The translations under genes and the position numbers were made by a program. The notes under the pieces were generated by a model. The model saw only the letters and a list, made by a program, of their open reading frames with translations, ran no database searches and was not told the DNA's origin. DNA of 30,307 nt from UBA7985 sp002711265 (GTDB taxonomy: Bacteria; Pseudomonadota; Alphaproteobacteria; UBA7985): assembly GCA_965660945.1 (NCBI GenBank), contig CBFIBS010000019.1, positions 1 through 30,307 of the forward strand, read 5' to 3'. Positions 1-7,609 of the stretch are shown in pieces (positions within the stretch are counted from its first letter, which is position 1; each line of letters opens with the position of its first letter).

Positions 1-224
1 GACCCCGACATGTCGACCACCACCATGGTCGTTGTTTCCTGCGCTGCGTCGTTCAGGGCGACCGTCTCGGCCTGCGCCTGTGCTGGCGCCAGCCCACTGG
101 CCAGACCTGCAAGCAGCAGGCTCAGCCCGACGGCTGTGCGGCTCACCAAGCGGCGCACATTCCGCCTGGGGTTTTGAGCGACGAAGGCGCCGAAGGGATG
201 CAAGCGGGAAAGAAAGACGGTCAT
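1..224 (-). CDS. Exported von Willebrand factor A (VWA) domain protein, N-terminal part
   Basis: The reading frame opens with ATG at 224 on the minus strand and stays open to the left edge, so only 74 full codons plus two bases of the next are present. Residues about 24-52 form a signal peptide: an Arg-rich n-region, a Leu/Gly/Ala core and an Ala-Gln-Ala type cleavage region. The mature part begins with a short linker and then a hydrophobic beta strand ending in VVDMSGS. This matches the first strand and the DxSxS metal-binding (MIDAS) motif of VWA domains: D71, S73, S75. The last codon is TC plus an unseen base, which is Ser whatever that base is. VWA domains mediate metal-dependent protein binding, here probably in the periplasm or outside the cell. 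The family is inferred from this short motif only, and the rest of the protein is not in view. Confidence 0.7.
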   Translation of the reverse strand, partial: MTVFLSRLHPFGAFVAQNPRRNVRRLVSRTAVGLSLLLAGLASGLAPAQAQAETVALNDAAQETTTMVVVDMSG

Positions 225-280
225 GATGCTGGTCCTGCTGCTCGGGGCCGGCCAGGGAGACCCAACTACGCACCCGCTTC

Positions 281-320
281 CATAAAGAGAAAAATACGAT
301 TTAATTTCTCTTATTAATCC
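281..320 (-). promoter_or_regulatory. AT-rich block with inverted repeat upstream of the VWA gene
   Basis: This is the only strongly AT-rich stretch in the 225-485 gap. It holds an exact 8-bp inverted repeat, AAGAGAAA (285-292) and TTTCTCTT (305-312), separated by 12 bases. It lies 57-97 bases upstream of the VWA start codon, where a promoter or operator would be expected. No convincing -35/-10 pair can be fixed. The rest of 225-485 shows no gene. Confidence 0.35.
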
Positions 321-485
321 TGAGGCGGCCCTGAGCATCCCCGAGCTCATGAGCGCAGCATTGCGCCCCCTCAGAGCGGCGCTTTGGTCACGGTTCGGGG
401 CAGAACGGGCCTCGGGCTGTGGATTATGCGCAGGCGCGGGCGCGCGCGGCGGGTGTGTCGCGGCCATGGTCAGCCACCGAGTCGC

Positions 486-1355
486 TCAGCCCAGCTGCTG
501 GAGCAAAGCCGCGCAGGCCCGGTTCTGGATGAAAAAATCAGCCGTGTAGCGATCAGTCGGCTGCAGCTCGGTCAGCCGCAGCGTGCCGTTGGCGATGTCG
601 AAGATAAACACCCCGGCCGGGCCACCATCGGCGCGCGGGATCTGCACCAGTGCCCGCCCAGGGGCATCCGCCTCGCAGAACAGGCTGCCCGCCAACTGCA
701 AAGAGCCGAAGGCGTGGTTGGTGTAGCTCCCCAGAGGGATGCGGGCGAGGGTGTCGAGCTGGCCGCCGTTCCACTGGTGCACCCGCAAAGTCGGCGCGAT
801 GTGCGGGGTTTCGATCACCGCGATCTCGCGCGAGCCGTCCCCGTCGAGGTCCACAGCACCATCGAGCGGGTTCAGCCAGCGGTTCGGCGCGCCGATGAAA
901 GCCGACTGCGCCATTGGATAGACGGTCGCGCTGTTCCCGTCGTCACCCGGATCAAAGGCGTAGAGCGCGACGGCCGCGCCCCGGTTCCGGTCCGCCACGA
1001 TCAGGATCACTTCACTCAGGCCATCATCGTCGAGGTCCACGACCCGGACGCGTCGGTCTTCGAACACCTGCTCAAAGGGGAGGTTGTAGGGTCGCAGCGC
1101 GGCGCCGTTCTCGTCTATGGTCAGGATGGTGCCGTACTCGAAGGGCTGGCCGAAGACGCCGTGCTTGTAGCGCTGGGTCGGATTGGCAAGGCACACGCCG
1201 AGCAGGTCATCGCAGGCGCCGAGTTTGACTGTGTTGACCACCGCCTGCGCGCCGGCCGAGCCGGGCAGAAGCAGGGCGGTTGTCAAAACCACGGCGCCGA
1301 AACCGGCGATCACGGCTTGAAGGCCCCTAAGTGCCCCTGAGAAAGACTTTGCCAT
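486..1355 (-). CDS. Exported FG-GAP/VCBS-repeat protein
   Basis: A protein of about 289 residues. The N-terminus has a long hydrophobic segment ending in GSAGAQA, a typical signal peptide. The mature part carries two FG-GAP/VCBS-like calcium-loop motifs, VVDLDDDGLSEV and AVDLDGDGSREI, so it is probably a small extracellular or periplasmic beta-propeller-type protein. Four Cys residues in the mature part could form disulfides. The ATG at 1355 is preferred because GGGAG lies 10 bases upstream; an in-frame TTG at 1364 sits too close to that site. It lies 21 bases after the DUF924 gene on the same strand and may be the last gene of the rsfS-to-here run. The specific function is unknown. Confidence 0.75.
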   Translation of the reverse strand: MAKSFSGALRGLQAVIAGFGAVVLTTALLLPGSAGAQAVVNTVKLGACDDLLGVCLANPTQRYKHGVFGQPFEYGTILTIDENGAALRPYNLPFEQVFEDRRVRVVDLDDDGLSEVILIVADRNRGAAVALYAFDPGDDGNSATVYPMAQSAFIGAPNRWLNPLDGAVDLDGDGSREIAVIETPHIAPTLRVHQWNGGQLDTLARIPLGSYTNHAFGSLQLAGSLFCEADAPGRALVQIPRADGGPAGVFIFDIANGTLRLTELQPTDRYTADFFIQNRACAALLQQLG

Positions 1356-1376
1356 CTTGATCAATCTCCCTCGGTG

Positions 1377-1916
1377 TCAGAACCCGCGCCCACCTTCAAG
1401 GAAGGCCAGCTCTTCGGCTGTCGACTCACGCCCCAGAACGGCATTCCGGTGCGGGTAACGCCCGAAGCGTTCAAGCACGGCGCGATGCTGGACCTGGGAT
1501 TCGAGGTTTCGCTCGAGCCCCGGCCTTGAGAACAGTTCCCCGGCGATGTCGTGAATGGCGAGGCTCTCTGAGTGCATGAACGGCATGAACAGGAAGGCCA
1601 GTTGCGGTCCTGCAAGAGCCTGATCAGCCCCCGCCCGGATCGCTTCCTGCGCCAACGCCAGCGACAGGGGATCAGCGGCGAAACCGCGTCCGTCTTCCCG
1701 GTACAGGTTCCGGGAAAACTGGTCGAGCACGATGATTTCAGCCAACCGTCCCTCGGGTGTTTCACGCCAGCGCCAGTGTTCAGCCCGAACCGCCCGATCG
1801 TGGGTTTCGCCAAAGCGGGCGCGGATGGCCTCGTCGACCTCAGCAAAGGTCTTGAACCACTGCTCAGGCGTCAGTTCATCGAACCAGAATGTCAGAACAT
1901 CTTTGGCCGTTACCAT
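1377..1916 (-). CDS. DUF924 family protein
   Basis: This 179-residue protein has the usual length and hallmarks of the DUF924 family, which has a TPR-like helical fold. It starts with VLTFWFDELTPEQWF, then has an AEIIVLDQFSRNLYR block, a FLFMPFMHSES block and a C-terminal FGRYPHRNAVLGR block. The biochemical role of the family is not established. A strong ribosome site, GGGAGG, lies 5 bases before the ATG. The 60-base gap to rppH contains a short GCTTGCGCTTGCGCT-type repetition of no clear meaning. It is probably cotranscribed with rppH upstream. Confidence 0.85.
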   Translation of the reverse strand: MVTAKDVLTFWFDELTPEQWFKTFAEVDEAIRARFGETHDRAVRAEHWRWRETPEGRLAEIIVLDQFSRNLYREDGRGFAADPLSLALAQEAIRAGADQALAGPQLAFLFMPFMHSESLAIHDIAGELFSRPGLERNLESQVQHRAVLERFGRYPHRNAVLGRESTAEELAFLEGGRGF

Positions 1917-1976
1917 AGGGCCTCCCTTTCGTTTCAGATTACGCTTGCGCTTGCGCTAGCGCTCACGCCGCCGCCG

Positions 1977-2486
1977 CTAAAGTCCGCCCGCGCGCAGCTG
2001 GTCCCGGATTGGCGTAAAGGCCTTAACCACGTGGGCGTAAAGATCGCGTTTGAAGGGCACGATCAGGTCCATGGTCTGTTCAAGTTCGACCCACTGCCAC
2101 GCACTGAATTCAGGCTCGCGGGTGTCGATATTGACGTCGCTGTCCTGGCCGAGAAATGCGAAGGCGAACCAGCGTTGCTGCTGTCCCGCGTAGGACCCGC
2201 GCCAAAGCTGCCGGCGGAGCTCGTCGGGGAAATCGTAGGTCAGCCATCCTTCGGGGCTGTCGAGCGCCCGTGTCAGCGCCGGGGTCACGCCGGTTTCTTC
2301 TTCCAGCTCCCGCCGCGCGGCGTCGAAGGGGTCTTCGCCCGGGTCGAGACCGCCCTGCGGCATCTGCCACGCCGGGCCGGGGTTATCGATCCGCTGCCCG
2401 ACCCAGACCTGGGCCTGCGCGTTGAAGAGCACCACCCCCGCACCGCGGCGGTAGCGGGGGTCGGTTCCGTCGGTGATTGCCTGCAT
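1977..2486 (-). CDS. rppH: RNA pyrophosphohydrolase RppH (Nudix)
   Basis: A 169-residue Nudix hydrolase that removes pyrophosphate from the 5' triphosphate end of mRNA (or its diphosphate form), exposing a monophosphate that stimulates RNase E decay. The Nudix box GX5EX7REUXEEXGU is complete at residues 45-67 (G45, E51, R59, E60, E63, E64, G66). The start region RYRRGAGVVLFN and the WQMPQGGLDPGE block are typical of RppH rather than of generic Nudix enzymes. Its ATG shares one base with the stop of ctpA (TGATG), so translation is coupled. ctpA-rppH adjacency is common in Alphaproteobacteria. A role as dinucleoside polyphosphate hydrolase is the older name for the same family. Confidence 0.93.
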   Translation of the reverse strand: MQAITDGTDPRYRRGAGVVLFNAQAQVWVGQRIDNPGPAWQMPQGGLDPGEDPFDAARRELEEETGVTPALTRALDSPEGWLTYDFPDELRRQLWRGSYAGQQQRWFAFAFLGQDSDVNIDTREPEFSAWQWVELEQTMDLIVPFKRDLYAHVVKAFTPIRDQLRAGGL

Positions 2487-3940
2487 CAGTTCTGGTACAG
2501 GGCGATGCCGCGGATCAGGTCGCGGGCGCGGACCAGCTGGAAGTCGAAGAACTCCTCTTCCTCGGCTGCGGCGTCGGCCTCGCTATCGTCGGTTTCGCCG
2601 TCGCCCTCTCCTGCGCCTTCACCTTCGCCAGCGCCTTCGCCGTCCTGCGCACCCTCATCGGCGCCAGAAGCATCCTCGCGAGACCCTTCAGCACCCTCGG
2701 TGGTGGCCTCTTCGCCGGCGGTGTCGCCGCCGGTCTCCGCCTCGTCTTCTGTGGCTTCGTCTCCGTCATCCAGCGCATTGTTGAGATCGCGCTCGTAGCG
2801 GAAGTTCTCCGAGCCATAGCCTTCGAGCGGCTCCAGCCGCGCCAGCTCCACCAGAATATCGGGCTCGATGCCCTTGGCCTGGATCGACTCACCCGACGGC
2901 GTGAAATAGCGCGCCGTGGTCAGCCGCAGGCCGCCGTCTTCACCCAGCCCGATCAGCGTCTGCACCGAGCCCTTACCAAAGGTCGGGGTGCCGAGCAGGA
3001 TGGCGCGGCGGTGATCCTGCAGCGCGCCGGCGACAATCTCGGATGCCGACGCCGAACCACCGTTGATCAGCACCACCAGCGGCTTGCCGTTGATGAAATC
3101 ACCCTTCTGCGCGAAGTAGGATGCGTCGTCCTCACTGTTTCGGTTCCGGACCGAGACGATTTCGCCGTCATCGAGGAAGGCGTCGGCCACTCGGATCGAC
3201 TGGCTCAGGTTGCCGCCGGGGTTGTTGCGCAGGTCGAGGATGTAGCCGATCAGCTCCACGTCCGCTTCGGCGGCTTCCTCGTCGAGCTTGGCCAGTTCCT
3301 TCTCGAGGCTTTCCCCGGTGGACCCGAGGAAGCGGTTGATGCGGATGTAGCCGATATCGCCATCGTCGATGATGGTCCGGACTGAGAAAAACGGAATGCT
3401 GCCCCGGGTGACAGTGACGTCGAAGGACTTCTGCGTCGCGGGGCGGTAAACGGTCAGGGTGATGTCGGTGCCCAGTTCGCCGCGCATGACCTCGACGGCC
3501 TGGTCGAGGGTCTTGCCCTGCACGCTTTCGCCGTCGAGCGCGGTGATCAGGTCTTCTGCCTGCAGCCCGGCGCGCGCGCCTGGCGTGTCGTCGATCGGGG
3601 CGATGACCTTGACGTAGCCCTCTTCCATCGTGACCTGAATGCCTATGCCGCCAAAGGTGCCGCGCACGTCGCTGCGGGTTTCTTCGTAGGCCTCTGGCGG
3701 CTCGTAGCCGGAGTGCGGATCAAGGCTCTGCAGCATGCCCTGGATCGCCGCGCGGATCAGCGCTTCGTCGTCGACCTCTTCGACGTAGTTCGCGCGGACG
3801 GTGTCGAAGACATCGCCAAACAGCTTCAGGCTCTTGTACGTATCTTCGTTCTGGGCCGTGCTCAGTGGCGCCCAGATCGCTGCGCCAATCACACCGGCTG
3901 CGAGGAAAGCGCTGACACCCCGTCTCAAAAACTCATTCAT
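2486..3940 (-). CDS. ctpA: Carboxyl-terminal processing protease CtpA (S41 family)
   Basis: A 484-residue periplasmic serine protease. Residues 1-30 are a signal sequence or membrane anchor. A PDZ domain spans about 90-170, and the S41 catalytic core about 185-365. The catalytic dyad is visible as S298 in GGSASASE and K323 in TFGKGS, 25 residues apart as in E. coli Prc. The family trims C-termini of envelope proteins, including cell-wall hydrolases. The neighbouring EnvC-like gene fits that role. After the core, residues about 390-463 are an extreme Glu/Asp/Gly/Ala low-complexity segment with GEGAGEG repeats, followed by a conserved-looking tail FDFQLVRARDLIRGI. The start overlaps the EnvC stop by 8 bases. 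Confidence 0.95.
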   Translation of the reverse strand: MNEFLRRGVSAFLAAGVIGAAIWAPLSTAQNEDTYKSLKLFGDVFDTVRANYVEEVDDEALIRAAIQGMLQSLDPHSGYEPPEAYEETRSDVRGTFGGIGIQVTMEEGYVKVIAPIDDTPGARAGLQAEDLITALDGESVQGKTLDQAVEVMRGELGTDITLTVYRPATQKSFDVTVTRGSIPFFSVRTIIDDGDIGYIRINRFLGSTGESLEKELAKLDEEAAEADVELIGYILDLRNNPGGNLSQSIRVADAFLDDGEIVSVRNRNSEDDASYFAQKGDFINGKPLVVLINGGSASASEIVAGALQDHRRAILLGTPTFGKGSVQTLIGLGEDGGLRLTTARYFTPSGESIQAKGIEPDILVELARLEPLEGYGSENFRYERDLNNALDDGDEATEDEAETGGDTAGEEATTEGAEGSREDASGADEGAQDGEGAGEGEGAGEGDGETDDSEADAAAEEEEFFDFQLVRARDLIRGIALYQN

Positions 3941-4967
3941 CGACTATCGGTCCTATCAAGGTCAGAGGGTCAACCGGCACCTGGTTCACCCGGAATTCGA
4001 AGTTCAAGCGATGCTGACCCGCCGGGTCGGGGTCCATGACGCCGACGGGGGTCCGCTGCTTTATCCAGTCGCCAACGGAGATGGCGAAACTATGGAGCCC
4101 GGCTAACAAGGTAGCGCCCGCGCCCTCATGTTCAATCACGAGCAGGTTACCGAAGCTGCCGTAGGGTGCAGCGAACACGACTTTTCCGTCATAGGGCGCA
4201 TAAACGATGGCCCCCGGCCCACTGCCCAACCGCAGCCCCTTGTGGAACAGCCGACCCGGATCGCCGGGGTCATCCTCACGGAATCCATACAGCAAGCGGG
4301 GCTGCCGGAGCGGCATGATCAGGGGGCGGGCGCCCTCGGACAGGGCGCGCTGATCCGGGAAGCTGGCGATCGGGATGGGAACGTTGCCGCGAAGGCTCAA
4401 GGTCTGATTCTCGTCCGCTGACGGGCCGTCGTCGCTACGCAAGTCGAGGTCGGTGCGCGGGCGCTGGGTCAGGCTGTCGATGGTGGGGTCCGAGCGACCT
4501 TCCAGCGCCAGCGCGGCGCGGCGTTTTTCGACTTCGGCACGCAGCCGCGCCACCTCTGCCCGGGTTGCGTCCAGCGCGTCGAGCTGGCTCTGGGTATCGG
4601 CGATGCTGTGCCCGAGGCTGTCGCGCATGAACCGGGCCAGCGCCTGCGAACGCAGATCGTCGGGGTGGACCACTTCGCCGCTCCAGGTGATGGGCTGACC
4701 GGCCAGATGACCCAGCGCGACCATGGCATCGCGGCGGAAGCCCTGCAGCTGCTGGCTGCCTGCATTCAGGCGGGCTTCTTCGGCGAGCGCGGACTCGAGC
4801 TGCTGGTTGTAGTCGAGCAATTCGGCGGTGAGCGCGTCGAGAGGGCGGACGCTTTCTGCGGTCGCCGGATCACTAGTCTGCGCGCGGGCTGCAGGCAGCG
4901 TAAAAGCGGCGACCACGGCCAGCAGCAGCATCGGCAGGGCGGCGCCCGGGCGCAGCAGCCCGCTCAC
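3933..4967 (-). CDS. envC: EnvC-like murein hydrolase activator (degenerate LytM domain)
   Basis: A 344-residue exported protein. The signal peptide ends near residue 29. A coiled-coil-like helical region, rich in Ala/Glu/Arg/Leu, spans about 40-155, and a C-terminal LytM/peptidase M23 fold spans about 215-340. The M23 zinc ligands are mostly lost. H242 remains in HKGLRL, but the Asp position is R246, and the HxH motif is replaced by R320-L-N322 in RLNFEF. This loss is characteristic of EnvC/NlpD-type activators, which bind and switch on amidases instead of cutting peptidoglycan themselves. The coiled coil here is shorter than in E. coli EnvC. Its start overlaps the gpmI stop (ATGA), and its stop overlaps ctpA. 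Confidence 0.88.
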   Translation of the reverse strand: MSGLLRPGAALPMLLLAVVAAFTLPAARAQTSDPATAESVRPLDALTAELLDYNQQLESALAEEARLNAGSQQLQGFRRDAMVALGHLAGQPITWSGEVVHPDDLRSQALARFMRDSLGHSIADTQSQLDALDATRAEVARLRAEVEKRRAALALEGRSDPTIDSLTQRPRTDLDLRSDDGPSADENQTLSLRGNVPIPIASFPDQRALSEGARPLIMPLRQPRLLYGFREDDPGDPGRLFHKGLRLGSGPGAIVYAPYDGKVVFAAPYGSFGNLLVIEHEGAGATLLAGLHSFAISVGDWIKQRTPVGVMDPDPAGQHRLNFEFRVNQVPVDPLTLIGPIVDE

Positions 4968-6505
4968 AGCAGTGACTCCCCGGTCATGGCCGCGGGCTTG
5001 GACAGGCCTAGCAGATCGAGCAGGGTCGGCGCCAGATCGGCCAGACGGCCGTCGCGCAGCGTCCGCCCCTGTTCGGCTTCAGGCCCGGTTCCGCCTGCTC
5101 CCGCCGGTCCCACGAGGGCCAGCGGCACCAAATTGGTGGTGTGGGCGGTGTGCGGGCCGTCGGTGGTCGTATCCCACATGGTCTCGCAGTTGCCGTGGTC
5201 CGCCGTGACCAGCATCGAGCCGCCCCGCTGCATCACCGCGTCGATGGCGCGGCCAAGCTGCTGATCGACGGCCTCGCAGGCGGCGATGGCTGCATCCAGA
5301 TCACCGGTATGGCCGACCATGTCCGGGTTGGCGAAGTTGCAGATGAAAACCTGATTGCCGGGGTCGAGGATGGTCTCGATCAGCCGGTCGCCGACTTCGG
5401 GCGCTGACATCTCGGGCTGCAGGTCGTAGGTCGCGACCTTCGGGCTGGGGACGAGGATGCGGTGTTCGCCGGGGTTGGGGGCTTCGATCCCGCCGTTGAA
5501 GAAAAACGTGACGTGCGGGTACTTTTCGGTCTCGGCCAGCCGGGTCTGCTGCAGGCCCGCTGCCGCGAGGACCTGTCCCAGCGTGTCCGGCAGGGGCTGA
5601 GGCGCGAAGGCGACGTGCATATGCGCCGCCAGCGCGTCTGAATAGGCGGTCATGCCCAGTGCCGAAGCGAACCGGGGGCGGGCGCTGACATCGAAGCCGT
5701 CAAAGTCCGGCAGCAGCAGCGCGTTGAGGATCTGTCGCACCCGGTCAGCCCGGAAATTGAAGCAGGCGAGGGCATCGCCGTCTTCCATGGCCACAAAGTC
5801 GTTCGTAATCATGGGGTAGAGGAACTCGTCGCTGGTACCGCCCGCATGGGCGGCTGCAATGGCGGCGTCGAGGTCGGCCACCGCCTCGCCTTCACCCCGG
5901 CACAGGGCGGCGAAGGCACGGCCCGTGCGCTCCCAGCGCTGGTCGCGGTCCATGGCCCAGTAACGCCCTTGGAGACTGGCGATCTTCACGCCCGGGTAGG
6001 CCCGGCGGAAGGCCTGCAGATCGTCGGGCAGGGTGGTCGGCGGCACGTCCCGGCCATCGGTGAAGGCGTGCACCCGCACGTCCAGCCCGTGCCCGCTGAG
6101 CAGTCTGGCGAGTTGGCCCAGATGGTCCTGATGCGCGTGAACCCCACCGGGGGAGAGCAGCCCGAGCAGGTGCACCCGCCCGGTGCCCGCCTTGGCCTCG
6201 GCCACAAAGTCGAGGATGGCGCGGTTTTCGGCAGCCTCGCCCCGGGCAAAGGCGGCGGTGATCCGGGGCAGGGTCTGCATCACCACCCGGCCCGAGCCGA
6301 TGTTGAGGTGGCCGACTTCGGAATTGCCGATCTGACCCTCTGGCAGCCCGACGTCGACCCCGCTGGCAGCGAGGCGGGCGGTTGGAAAGCGCTCCATCAT
6401 GGCGTCAAAGTGCGGGGTGCGTGCCAGCGCCGGCGCGTTAAATGAGGCCTCGCCCCGGACGCCCCAGCCATCGAGAATAATCAGGCCGACGGGTGCTTGG
6501 GACAT
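4964..6505 (-). CDS. gpmI: 2,3-bisphosphoglycerate-independent phosphoglycerate mutase
   Basis: A 513-residue enzyme, full length for the family, converting 3-phosphoglycerate to 2-phosphoglycerate in glycolysis and gluconeogenesis. It is a di-manganese alkaline-phosphatase-superfamily enzyme. D12 (LDGWG) is a metal ligand, and the nucleophile is S62 in GNSEVGH. Later motifs include HAFTDGRDVPP, LQGRYWAMDRDQRW, CNFANPDMVGHTGD and TADHGNCE, which carry the second metal and substrate sites. An AGGAA ribosome site lies 9 bases upstream of the ATG. It lies 48 bases after rlmH and overlaps the EnvC-like gene by 4 bases. Confidence 0.97.
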   Translation of the reverse strand: MSQAPVGLIILDGWGVRGEASFNAPALARTPHFDAMMERFPTARLAASGVDVGLPEGQIGNSEVGHLNIGSGRVVMQTLPRITAAFARGEAAENRAILDFVAEAKAGTGRVHLLGLLSPGGVHAHQDHLGQLARLLSGHGLDVRVHAFTDGRDVPPTTLPDDLQAFRRAYPGVKIASLQGRYWAMDRDQRWERTGRAFAALCRGEGEAVADLDAAIAAAHAGGTSDEFLYPMITNDFVAMEDGDALACFNFRADRVRQILNALLLPDFDGFDVSARPRFASALGMTAYSDALAAHMHVAFAPQPLPDTLGQVLAAAGLQQTRLAETEKYPHVTFFFNGGIEAPNPGEHRILVPSPKVATYDLQPEMSAPEVGDRLIETILDPGNQVFICNFANPDMVGHTGDLDAAIAACEAVDQQLGRAIDAVMQRGGSMLVTADHGNCETMWDTTTDGPHTAHTTNLVPLALVGPAGAGGTGPEAEQGRTLRDGRLADLAPTLLDLLGLSKPAAMTGESLL

Positions 6506-6553
6506 GGGGCGGGTTCCTGCAAGTTTGGGGGGTTTCGGGCGGGCTACTTCCGC

Positions 6554-6994
6554 TTATACGCGATGATAGGGGTGGCCGAGAAGGATCGTTTCTGCGCGAT
6601 AAATCTGCTCGAGCAGCAGGCCACGCACCAGCTGATGCGGCCAGGTCAGCCGCCCGAACCGGATCAGGCGGTCAGCCCGTTCGCGCACGTCGTCGGAGAG
6701 GCCGTCTGCACCACCGATGATGAAGCTCAGGCTCTGCCCCTGATCGAGCCGCTCGCCGAGCAGGCGGGCAAAGTCGGGACTGGTCATGTCCTCGCCACGC
6801 TCGTCCAGCGCGATCACAAAGCTGCTGCCGGGCAGGGCGGCCAGGAGATCGGCGCCTTCGCGCGCTTTGGACTCGCGCTCCGGAAACTCGCGCAGGGTGG
6901 TTTTGAGCCGCTTGAGGCGGGTCTGGTAGCGGGTGACGAGTTCGGTCTCGGGGCCGCGTTTCAGCTTCCCGACCGCATATACCGTGACTGACAT
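6554..6994 (-). CDS. rlmH: 23S rRNA (pseudouridine1915-N3) methyltransferase RlmH
   Basis: A 146-residue SPOUT-class methyltransferase acting on helix 69 of 23S rRNA in the assembled ribosome. The family motifs are visible: ALDERG (62-67), the SAM-binding knot IIGGADG (92-98) and the C-terminal HPYHR (141-145). It is slightly shorter than the usual 155-160 residues but ends in the correct motif, so it appears complete. It follows rsfS by 19 bases, and rsfS-rlmH pairing is widespread in bacteria. Confidence 0.95.
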   Translation of the reverse strand: MSVTVYAVGKLKRGPETELVTRYQTRLKRLKTTLREFPERESKAREGADLLAALPGSSFVIALDERGEDMTSPDFARLLGERLDQGQSLSFIIGGADGLSDDVRERADRLIRFGRLTWPHQLVRGLLLEQIYRAETILLGHPYHRV

Positions 6995-7013
6995 GGGTGC
7001 CGCGGCCGTCCGC

Positions 7014-7412
7014 CTAGGCGGCGTTAGCGTTGGCGTTCACGTCGAACTTCGGGTCCCACATCTTTTCGAGCTGGTAGTAGGCGCGCACTTCCGGCCGGAA
7101 GATGTGCAACACCACCGAGTTCGCGTCGACGCAGATCCAGTCGCCCTGACCGGTGCCTGTGATGGCAACGATGTCGGCGCCGATCTTCTTCAGATCCTGC
7201 CTCATGTACTCGGCGAGCGCGCCCACGTGCGTGGTCGAGCGGCCGGAACAGATCACCATATAGTCGGAGACGGAGGTCCGATTGCGCAAATCGAAGGACA
7301 CGATGTCCTCGGCCTTGTTATCGTCGAGGACGGCTTGCACGGTTTCCAGCACCAGGGCCGGATTGATTTCATTCGCGGTTGCTCCGGCGTCGGAGTGGTC
7401 CGCAGGCCGCAC
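7014..7412 (-). CDS. rsfS: Ribosomal silencing factor RsfS
   Basis: RsfS binds ribosomal protein L14 and blocks 30S/50S joining when nutrients are short. The protein (132 residues from the GTG at 7412) has the family core: an AEDIVSFDLRNRTSVSDYMVICSGRS block, then GDWICVDANSVVLHIF and YYQLEKMW. The tail is Asn/Ala-rich. The start is uncertain. The GTG at 7412 has only a weak AGAGG upstream. A much stronger AAGGAG (7454-7459) lies 8 bases before an in-frame CTG at 7445, which would add 11 residues. It is the first gene of the left operon, 198 bases downstream of rplS and separated from it by a hairpin. Confidence 0.92.
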   Translation of the reverse strand: MRPADHSDAGATANEINPALVLETVQAVLDDNKAEDIVSFDLRNRTSVSDYMVICSGRSTTHVGALAEYMRQDLKKIGADIVAITGTGQGDWICVDANSVVLHIFRPEVRAYYQLEKMWDPKFDVNANANAA

Positions 7413-7505
7413 GTCTGATGCTGCCTCTGTAGCCTGAGCGTTCAGGATCGCTGCTCCTTGTTATGCGGGTACGCTACACCAGTAAGGTACGCGAAATTCG
7501 ACACG

Positions 7506-7530
7506 GTGAAAACCCGGCGTGAAAACCCGG
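7506..7530. repeat. Tandem 12-bp direct repeat
   Basis: GTGAAAACCCGG occurs at 7506-7517 and again at 7519-7530, one base apart. It lies between the rplS hairpin and the rsfS start. Its role is unknown; it could be part of the rsfS control region or a local slippage duplication. Confidence 0.6.
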
Positions 7531-7538
7531 AACGGAAA

Positions 7539-7569
7539 CGGCCCGCGCCTCTGAGGGAGGCACGGGCCG
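7539..7569 (-). terminator. Terminator hairpin after rplS
   Basis: Arms CGGCCCGCGCCTC (7539-7551) and GAGGCACGGGCCG (7557-7569) pair over 13 positions with one mismatch and a 5-base loop. It begins 41 bases downstream of the rplS stop on the minus strand. The following T run is interrupted (TTTCCGTT), so it is a strong hairpin with a weak U tract. It probably ends the ffh-rplS operon. Confidence 0.65.
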
Positions 7570-7609
7570 AAATGTCCTGTAACCGGCCCTGACGGGCGCG
7601 GCGAGGTGC

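Noticed and set aside
384..1340. Plus-strand open frame opposite the FG-GAP/VCBS gene
   Set aside because: The minus-strand frame has a signal peptide and calcium-loop motifs; this one has neither.
1572..3385. Plus-strand open frames opposite DUF924, rppH and ctpA
   Set aside because: Shadow frames of certain genes. The Ser/Pro-rich run is only the complement of the CtpA acidic segment.
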